This document shows, in pieces, positions 8,401 to 13,457 of a stretch of DNA of 13,457 bases. The notes under the pieces are model-generated. The model was given only the letters and a program-made list of their open reading frames with translations. It made no database searches and had not been told where the DNA came from. Location: contig DDSP01000030.1 of the NCBI GenBank assembly GCA_002343445.1, forward strand, positions 27,584 through 41,040, given 5' to 3'. This DNA comes from Chthonomonas sp. UBA2387 (lineage in GTDB: Bacteria > Armatimonadota > Fimbriimonadia > Fimbriimonadales > Fimbriimonadaceae). Each line of letters opens with the position of its first letter. Position 1 is the first letter of the stretch. The position numbers and the translations under genes are program-made.

Positions 8401-9027
8401 TTAGGCGGCCGCCTCTTGTGGTTCGGCCATGGGCACCGGGGACGGCGCAAGGCGGGGGGCGCTGGCGCACAGCGGCCTCAAAGGGCAACGGCCACAGTCT
8501 GGTGCCTTGGGGAGGCAGATTCGGCTGGCCAGTTCCTCAGCCGCGCCGTAAACCCGACCGTGTTCGTCCGGCCTTAGCATCCGGCCGAGCAGCATTTCGC
8601 CATGGCCACGACCGTCCTCCGGACCCGGTTCGATGCCCCAGTACCTGCGGGCGAGCCTTTCGAGCGACGTGGTTGCAGGGCGCCGGGGTGCCAAACCGCA
8701 CGCCGCCAGGAGCCTGAGCTGGATGCTCGCCGACACCCCGGCTTCGGCTAGCAACTCATCGGAGATGCCCGCTTCGGGAGTGATCGATTCCGCGACGGCC
8801 TTCAGCGCGAAGAAGGAATCCGCTTTGAACCGCGTCTCCGCGTGGGCCTTGGCATGTCCATCCCTGACCAAGGCCTCCGGCGTCGGCCAGCGAGCGATCG
8901 CGAGGCGGCGGGTGGTGGCGTTGTTCTCCTGACCGTTCGGCGGGCGGTGCCGGCGCACCGACCGATGGGCATTGAATCTACGCCACAGGGGACCCCTGCG
9001 TCTATGGGGACACGCGGCCCTACTCAT
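8401..9027 (-). pseudogene. Stand-alone C-terminal HhH-GPD-like 4Fe-4S domain of a lost C5-methyltransferase
   Basis: This 208-codon open frame aligns without gaps over about 100 residues with the C-terminus of the plus-strand methyltransferase: LERLARRYWGI against LERLTRRYTGI, EDGRGHGEMLLGR against EDGRGNAEMLFGR. Both end in the endonuclease III iron-sulfur pattern C-x6-C-x2-C-x5-C (here Cys171, 178, 181, 187). The methyltransferase domain that should precede it is absent: residues 1-13 resemble nothing and no GGPPC or ENV motif is found upstream to 9290. The frame itself is intact and sits two bases before the ATPase start, so it may still be translated as a separate Fe-S DNA-binding protein. 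I label it a truncated gene. The glycosylase catalytic Asp position is Thr119, so base-excision activity is not expected. Confidence 0.75.
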
Positions 9028-9294
9028 AATTGTCCGCCTGAGGGATCGGCGACGATTCCTTTCAGTGAAGAGGTAGGTCGCGACACCATTCCTTCCGCGC
9101 CCTGAGCCACTCGGCCACCTTCGAACACATTGAGTTGTCCTCGATATTGCCGATGACCGGGGCTGAATAGACCAACTGCTCTATACCTGACCATAGTTTT
9201 CTCATTCGCAATGCACCAGTCCGAATCCTTCAATGTCAGGAAGCAGGAGTGCAACCTTGCCCTGTAGAGGGGGGGGGCAGGAGCGACTTGTAGC
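9028..9294. other. Intergenic region upstream of the effector operon, partly unassigned
   Basis: No methyltransferase motif was found in the three minus frames, so the deleted part of the old methyltransferase is not simply frameshifted here. A 47-codon minus ORF occupies the middle and a poly-G run (9 G) lies near 9268-9276. The promoter of the minus-strand operon should lie here, but I see no convincing -35/-10 pair. ATTATG near 9030-9025 is only a poor -10. Confidence 0.4.
9062..9205 (-). CDS. Possible 47-aa small ORF, unknown
   Basis: ATG at 9205 opens MRKLWSGIEQLVYSAPVIGN and the frame ends with CSKVAEWLRARKEWCRDLPLH before TGA. Composition is protein-like (a hydrophobic core, then an amphipathic basic helix) and less GC-rich than the operon. 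There is no good Shine-Dalgarno and no family I recognise. It could equally be a scrap of a transposase or chance. Confidence 0.28.
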   Translation of the reverse strand: MRKLWSGIEQLVYSAPVIGNIEDNSMCSKVAEWLRARKEWCRDLPLH

Positions 9295-9630
9295 TCACCC
9301 CACGACCTCCCTCGGATCGACGAGCGAGATCAAGCCGCGTGGGTCGAACCAGACGGCGACCCCGTACCGGCTCACGCCCCACAGCAGCCCGACACTGCCG
9401 TCCTTCGTTTCCACCACGTCCCAGAACCTGGGACACAGTCTCCGCAGAGCGGCCAGTTCGTCGTCGGGTGGCCCCGCCAGCAGACGGACCAGGTCGGGTT
9501 TGAGCCGTCTGACCTCCTCCCTCAAGGCGTCGGTCAGCGCGCCCGACGGGGTTGCGAACAACCGCCCGTCGCGCCACACCAAGTCCGCACCCATCCTCCG
9601 AACCTCGAGAAGGCACTCGGTCGCCGTCAA
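9295..9630 (-). CDS. TubC-docking-like small protein
   Basis: The 111-residue frame starts at TTG 9630, overlapping the TGA of the upstream gene (TTGA). Residues 1-52 read ECLLEVRRMGADLVWRDGRL, then a short loop, then ALTDALREEVRRLKPDLVRLL. This is the beta-beta-alpha-alpha pattern of the TubC N-terminal docking fold (PF18563), known from polyketide/peptide synthetases but also seen as short proteins behind replication/primase genes of mobile elements. The C-terminal half (WDVVETKDGSVGLLWGV, AVWFDPRGLISL) looks like a small beta domain I do not recognise. The context makes synthetase docking unlikely; the role is unknown. Confidence 0.55.
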   Translation of the reverse strand: MTATECLLEVRRMGADLVWRDGRLFATPSGALTDALREEVRRLKPDLVRLLAGPPDDELAALRRLCPRFWDVVETKDGSVGLLWGVSRYGVAVWFDPRGLISLVDPREVVG

Positions 9631-10514
9631 GCGATCTCCTCCATGTCGCCTTCGGCCACCATCGGGAGGGTCCGGGTCGCATCGTCACAAACGTCACAAA
9701 CGTCATTCGACCGCTGCGTCAGGCTCAGATTCGCAGGCTCGCGCGGCGACGTTCGCTCTTTCCCGTCGAGAAGGTCGTCACAAACGTCGTCACACCCCGG
9801 TCCGCCCAGCACAGGTTCGAGAAAGCCATCCGGTGACGACGGTGACGTTGGTGACGATGCCGTTCCGAGCTTGGTCAGACGCCAGCGCCTCGATTGGCCG
9901 CTCCTCGGCAACTGCTCCGCTTCCACGCCCAACCGACGCAGCTCGGGCGCCAACCGCTTGAGTCGGTTGCCGACGGCCCGCCCGTCCTTGGGCCACTCCC
10001 GGTCGTCCGGACGCCTGCCCAGACCTTCGAGGAGCTCGGTCGCGGTACCCGTCCACTCGGACCTGTCCGCCATACACGCCAGCAAGGCCTGGACGAACGG
10101 GTCGGACTCGGCGGTCAGCGCGACCAGGTCGGCGCGGTTCCGTTCGAGCGCGGTTCGGAGCGCCGTCTCTTCCTCGCCGGGCTCGCATGCGGCAATCGCC
10201 CAACGGGCGAAGTCCTGGAGCCGAACGTCCGGCGACTTCGCTTCGTCAAAGCGCCGAATGGCCCGCGCCACGCGGTCCAGAAGCGCGCCGAGAAGGCTCG
10301 GCTTGAGCACTTCCAACTCCGCCTCCAGAGCGGTCTCGGTCCTGCGCCTGCCCTCGTCGAGCCGCTTGCACGAGACCTGCATGGTCCTGTCCTTGAGATC
10401 CGGCCGATCGACGATGTCTTCGATCCCGTTCAGGAGGATCGGCAGCCGCGCACGGACGACGGTCTCCTCGCAGTCGGTGTAGAGCCTGCGGGCGGTGCCC
10501 CCCTTCGAGCGCCT
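9627..10514 (-). pseudogene. Primase/helicase-type ATPase, C-terminal fragment
   Basis: The open frame from 10514 has no start codon at its beginning; the first ATG (10382) is internal. It carries the recognisable C-terminal part of phage/plasmid-type replicative ATPases: ARRLYTDCEETV, then LPILLNGIEDIVDRPDLKDR, then a wing with FARWAIAACEPG, SEWTGTATELLEGLGRR and WPKDGRAVGNRLKRLAPEL. The Walker A and B motifs that should precede ARRLYTD are missing, so it cannot be an active ATPase. The fragment follows a TGA at 10517-10515 in the same frame, where a deletion seems to have joined it to an unrelated 37-aa ORF. The tail is rich in CDDVCDD-like repeats, an odd acidic/cysteine stretch of unknown meaning. 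It probably comes from an integrated plasmid or phage-like element. Confidence 0.7.
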
Positions 10515-10628
10515 TCACGCCGCCTTTCTTCGCCACTCCCCCCTCCGCCTGAAGTACCCCGCCGCCTCGTAGGCCGCCGCAACCGCCTCTCCCGCGGCCC
10601 AGCGGCTTGCGCTTCGGCGGGGGTCCAT
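10515..10628 (-). CDS. 37-aa ORF, possible remnant of an accessory replication module
   Basis: ATG 10628 opens a frame reading GEAVAAAYEAAGYFRRRGEW and ending RRKAA before TGA. A helix followed by a basic tail of this kind resembles small DNA-binding or accessory proteins near primase genes. It is in frame with the primase fragment that follows, separated only by the stop codon. It may be a complete small gene or the N-terminal scrap left by a deletion. I do not recognise a family with certainty. Confidence 0.35.
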   Translation of the reverse strand: MDPRRSASRWAAGEAVAAAYEAAGYFRRRGEWRRKAA

Positions 10629-10672
10629 CCGCCGCCCATGTAGCCGCGTCGGTTCAACGAATCCACGTCCGC

Positions 10673-10807
10673 GACCAGAGCGTCGACCGCCCGCGCTCTC
10701 CCCGCAGCTCCATCAGCCGCGTCCTCTCCAAGGCCTACCCCTCGCCCTCGGCGTCCAGCAACGCCGCCAAAAACCCCGCCAGCCCGCCGCCGACGTACTC
10801 CGACACC
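10673..10807. repeat. Long direct repeat, copy 2
   Basis: Identical over all 135 bases to 1-135 and in the same orientation. It lies between the truncated primase module and the plus-strand methyltransferase. Sequence to its left (10515-10672) is not available for copy 1 because the window starts inside it, so the repeat may be longer. Confidence 0.95.
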
Positions 10808-10842
10808 GCCTTGCTCCCGTTCCGCCGCACTTCGTAGCCCAT
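10735..10842 (-). pseudogene. Small basic protein (MGYEVRRNG family), copy 2, internally deleted and frameshifted
   Basis: Relative to copy 1 this frame reads MGYEVRRNGSKAVSEYVGGG: ten codons covering the YYYRKRREGK segment are missing, and the frame is preserved. It stops at the same TAG. One base out of frame after that stop, the minus strand continues RARAVDALVADVDSLNRRGY to about 10630, which looks like the original C-terminal helix. So the gene has both a deletion and a frameshift. The ATG at 10842 is preferred over an in-frame upstream extension because the leader (dyad and -10-like box 7 bases before ATG) is shared with copy 1. Confidence 0.5.
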
Positions 10843-10858
10843 GCTACATATTTTAGCA
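10842..10858 (-). promoter_or_regulatory. Conserved dyad TGCTA-N7-TAGCA with -10-like box over a start codon (copy 2)
   Basis: The arms and spacing match 200-216 although the centre differs (CATATTT against CACAGTA). On the minus strand TGC-TAAAAT at 10855-10850 forms an extended -10-like element 7 bases before the ATG. Conservation of the arms with a changed centre suggests the dyad itself is under constraint; this is inference from two copies. Confidence 0.4.
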
Positions 10859-10971
10859 CCAGAAACAACTACGGATTCGAGAAGGAGGTCTACAGCACGC
10901 CGTAGAAAGTATTCGTCGCAAGATGTTGAGCCCTCTACACGCAGTCCATCGTCACTACTTTGTGCAGTCCC

Positions 10972-11001
10972 TTGAAACGCTGGTAGTTCGCTGAACAATA
11001 T
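10972..11001 (+). promoter_or_regulatory. Possible promoter of the methyltransferase gene
   Basis: TTGAAA (10972-10977), an 18-base spacer and CAATAT (10996-11001) precede the ATG at 11037 by about 35 bases. The -35 matches the sigma-70 consensus at five of six positions; the -10 is poor. The 10859-11036 stretch is otherwise empty. A strong AGGAGGT at about 10884 is not followed by a start codon at a usable distance. Confidence 0.22.
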
Positions 11002-11036
11002 TTCGGCGAATTGCCTCTCGGTGACGGCAAGAGCAA

Positions 11037-12941
11037 ATGTCCAAGTACGGCGTCCCGTTCAGCAAAGGCCCTGAGGTGCATCTGGCTCCACATGCGGAGT
11101 CTTGCGACCTTGCCGACGTTTCCCACTATGCGCACCGATGCGCCGGCCCACTTGCGATTGACCTTTTCTCTGGTGCCGGTGGACTCAGCTTGGGACTCAA
11201 GATGGCTGGGTTCCACGTTATCTTGGCGGCAGAACTCGACCGTGAGGCAGCAGCGACACACCGGGCTCATTTTGGCGGTGCATCTCTTTGCGCTGACCTG
11301 AGCTCACAAGAGACCATCGACGCCATATGTGCTGCGCTGGAAGGGGTTGAGCTTGACTTGGTCGCAGGGGGCCCGCCCTGTCAGCCGTACTCGCAGGCAG
11401 CGTTCAGCAAAGTCCGGCACCTCGAAGCTTTCCATGGTCGACAAGCTGATCGAAGACGAGACCTTTGGTCAGGCTATGTCCAAGTAGTTCAGAGAACTCG
11501 GCCGCAAGCAGTCCTTGTCGAAAACGTACCGGACATGGCTTTCGGGCGAGACGGTGTCGTCCTCAGGAAGCTTGTCGAAGACTTGGAGTGCATTGGCTAT
11601 CAGGTGCACACGCGGGTGCTTGCGGCCAATTCGTTCGGAGTCCCCCAGCACCGACAACGACTCTTCACGGTCGCTCTTCGTGAACCACGTGAGTTTCACT
11701 GGCCAGCTCATGAGAACCATGATCAGCGCGTCTTGAAAGACGCGATCGGCGACTTGCCCGAGGTCGCTGGTGGGGACAAGCAAGAGGTGCGACCCTACCG
11801 CGGCAACCCGAGTCCTCTGCAGCGCTATTTCCGTGAGACAGTTCAAGAAGAACACGCGCACCTAATCCACGATCACTTCACTCGCGCTGTGCGACCTGAC
11901 GATCTCGAAGCCTTCAAGGTGATGACGTCTAGTACCCGTTACGGTGACTTGCCAGATCACCTCAAGCGATACCGCGACGACATCTTTGAAGACAAGTACA
12001 AGCGCCTACACATGGAGCAGTTGTCTCGTACAATCACGGCACACATCTCTCAAGACGGCTACTGGTACATCCACCCTACACAACACCGCACCCTCACCGT
12101 TCGCGAGGCAGCGAGAATCCAGACCTTTCCAGACAACTACCGTTTTTGCGGCTATCCAAGGCACGCCTTCAAGCAAATCGGTGAAGCGGTACCTCCGCTG
12201 CTCGGAAAGGCAGTCGGGGCCTCTATCCTTGAAGCACTGAGCAACGATACCGTTTCGAGCACCTTCTCCACGAGCGTGACGACAGCCTTGGTTTGTGATT
12301 GGTTCTCTGCAGCAGATCCGAAAACGATGGTAGCACCTTGGATGAAGGCGACATCGTTGTGGGAGCTCTTGGTCGGTGTTCTACTGCTTGACCGTCCAAG
12401 ACACGGTCTGGCTGGCGAGTTGTTCAACGAAACCCTCCAGCGATGGGAGGCCCCCGAAAAGTTCCTTGCTGACGCTGATGCCAACGAATTTGCGGCTGTT
12501 CGGTTCAAGTTCGAGAACTATGATTGCCTGCGTCGGCTTGCTCTGAGGATTCAAGCAGGGGACTGCATATCCGCCGAGGTTCTTAGCTCGTGCGATGTTC
12601 CAAAGGCACAAGCGCTGCGGATTCTTGCCACAACAGGCTGCGGCTCACGTCGACCGCTCAATGCTGCGTTGGAACGGCTTACCCGTCGCTACACAGGTAT
12701 TCCTGCGCGGGTGGAGGATGGCCGAGGTAACGCCGAGATGCTCTTCGGGCGCATAGTGGGTGTGGATGCAGGGGGTTTTGTCTTCCGCGCAATCAACGAG
12801 ATCGCAGCCACATATTGCCGGCCCACCAATCCAGCTTGCGCCCTATGTCCTTTGAGTGTGTCGTGTGCCCACTACAGGAGGAGCTCTGTTCATGATGCAG
12901 GGAAGACAGTTGATTCGGAGGAAGCAACCTCCTTGGCATGA
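11037..12941 (+). CDS. C5-cytosine DNA methyltransferase with C-terminal HhH-GPD-like 4Fe-4S domain
   Basis: This 634-residue protein has all C5 methyltransferase motifs: DLFSGAGG (42-49, SAM binding), GGPPCQPYSQ (111-120, catalytic Cys115), ENV (162-164), QHRQRLF (204-210), LTVREAARIQTFP (353-365) and QIGEAVPPLLGKAVG (380-394). The target-recognition region is about 215-330. A second domain at about 440-612 starts LWELLVGVLLLD, like endonuclease III/MutY, and ends in C-x6-C-x2-C-x5-C (Cys594, 601, 604, 610), the 4Fe-4S loop of that family. The catalytic Asp of glycosylases falls at Asn542 and the GVGRKTA hairpin is not conserved, so it probably serves DNA binding. Expected role: protective cytosine methylation for the linked restriction operon. 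The gene is visibly less GC-rich than the minus-strand operon and is followed after 16 bases by a dead ATPase gene. ATG 11037 has only a weak AAGAG before it. Confidence 0.95.
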   Translation: MSKYGVPFSKGPEVHLAPHAESCDLADVSHYAHRCAGPLAIDLFSGAGGLSLGLKMAGFHVILAAELDREAAATHRAHFGGASLCADLSSQETIDAICAALEGVELDLVAGGPPCQPYSQAAFSKVRHLEAFHGRQADRRRDLWSGYVQVVQRTRPQAVLVENVPDMAFGRDGVVLRKLVEDLECIGYQVHTRVLAANSFGVPQHRQRLFTVALREPREFHWPAHENHDQRVLKDAIGDLPEVAGGDKQEVRPYRGNPSPLQRYFRETVQEEHAHLIHDHFTRAVRPDDLEAFKVMTSSTRYGDLPDHLKRYRDDIFEDKYKRLHMEQLSRTITAHISQDGYWYIHPTQHRTLTVREAARIQTFPDNYRFCGYPRHAFKQIGEAVPPLLGKAVGASILEALSNDTVSSTFSTSVTTALVCDWFSAADPKTMVAPWMKATSLWELLVGVLLLDRPRHGLAGELFNETLQRWEAPEKFLADADANEFAAVRFKFENYDCLRRLALRIQAGDCISAEVLSSCDVPKAQALRILATTGCGSRRPLNAALERLTRRYTGIPARVEDGRGNAEMLFGRIVGVDAGGFVFRAINEIAATYCRPTNPACALCPLSVSCAHYRRSSVHDAGKTVDSEEATSLA

Positions 12942-12957
12942 GGAGGCGTTAAGACCT

Positions 12958-13457
12958 ATGGCTCGTTCGCAGAAGCTGCCACCAAGTGCTGGATCATTCG
13001 GCCTGTCGCTGAAGGACCTCGGTTAATAACTGGATACGGCCCGTCGTAGATATGATTTACGACCGCATTACTGCCGGAGCAACAAGGGTTGAGGTCCTAT
13101 GAGACCTCACGTTGCCCGATGCTGTACTTGCCATCTTGGATAGTGGTTCTGGAATAACCGAGTCCGACCTCATCCTTGCGATGCGTCACGGAGGAAAGGG
13201 CCCCAACGGCTAGTAGGACCCCCAATGACCTCGGCCGTTTTGGACTCGGTCTCAAGACTGCATCATTCTCCCAATGCTGGCAGCTGACCGTCGCTTCTCA
13301 GAAAGAGGGTGAGATCGCGGCGGCTGAATTGGACCTAGAATCGGTAACCACGTGCGACAGTTAGACCATCTCAATCCTCGATCCTCAGGAAATCGGTTGC
13401 ATTCCCTCTATCGACCGCCTACCAAAACAGGGCACCTAGTGATGTGTCTCAATAATA
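12958..13457 (+). pseudogene. GHKL (MutL/MORC-like) ATPase pseudogene, running off the window
   Basis: An ATG at 12958, behind a good GGAGG, opens MARSQKLPPSAGSFGLSLKD and hits TAATAA at 13024. Shifting frame gives VVDMIYDRITAGATRVEVL, a stop, then LAILDSGSGITESDLILAM and RHGGKGPNG. A further shift gives NDLGRFGLGLKTASFSQC (about 13223-13276), then a stop at 13362 and ILDPQEIGCIPSIDRLP. Each block matches the intact ATPase at 8398-6923 in order. The N box is DMIYDRI, so the Mg-binding Asn is lost as well. At least two frameshifts and several stops show it is dead. The order methyltransferase then ATPase is the same as in the minus-strand operon. Confidence 0.92.

Noticed and set aside
9625..9850. 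Repeated GTCACAAACGTC-like units as a CRISPR or iteron array
   Set aside because: The units are irregularly spaced and lie within the coding frame of the primase fragment, where they encode its DVCDD-type acidic tail; no spacer structure.
10843..10998. In-frame 52-residue N-terminal extension of the small gene copy 2
   Set aside because: Copy 1 has no such extension and both copies share a promoter-like leader directly before the internal ATG.

Overview
This window is an accessory (defence/mobile) island in a high-GC bacterium. No rRNA, tRNA or housekeeping gene is visible. The small proteins beginning MGYEVRRNG and the truncated primase-like ATPase plus TubC-like pair resemble accessory genes I associate with Planctomycetota (Gemmatales-like). 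That assignment rests on recall only and is weak.

Layout. (1) 1-1170 is a junkyard: one copy of a direct repeat carrying a 45-aa protein, the left end of an IS3-family element with a broken orfA, and a frameshifted tyrosine-recombinase remnant. (2) 9027-1249, minus strand, is a tightly packed operon: a stand-alone HhH-GPD-like 4Fe-4S domain, a GHKL (MutL/MORC-type) ATPase, a Z1-type superfamily II helicase, a DUF4420 PD-(D/E)XK nuclease and an AIPR protein. Junctions overlap (ATGA and ATGACTAG) or are 2 bases apart. (3) 10842-9295, minus strand, is a decayed accessory module: a frameshifted second copy of the small protein, a 37-aa ORF, the C-terminal third of a primase/helicase-type ATPase and a TubC-docking-like protein. 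(4) 11037-13457, plus strand, is an intact C5-cytosine methyltransferase fused to the same HhH-GPD/4Fe-4S domain, followed by a pseudogene of the same GHKL ATPase, still decaying at the window end.

How it fits together. C5-MTase + MORC/MutL ATPase + Z1 helicase + DUF4420 nuclease + AIPR is a known gene association: the MutL/MORC-linked restriction-modification systems described by Iyer, Abhiman and Aravind. What is unusual is that two diverged copies have decayed in complementary ways. The minus-strand copy keeps the whole effector operon but has lost its methyltransferase domain and retains only that protein's C-terminal Fe-S domain. The plus-strand copy keeps the whole methyltransferase but its ATPase is dead. 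Self-protection of the effector operon may therefore depend on the heterologous methyltransferase 2 kb away. A 135-bp perfect direct repeat (1-135 and 10673-10807) flanks the effector operon but not the methyltransferase, so recombination between the repeats would remove the effectors and spare the protective enzyme.
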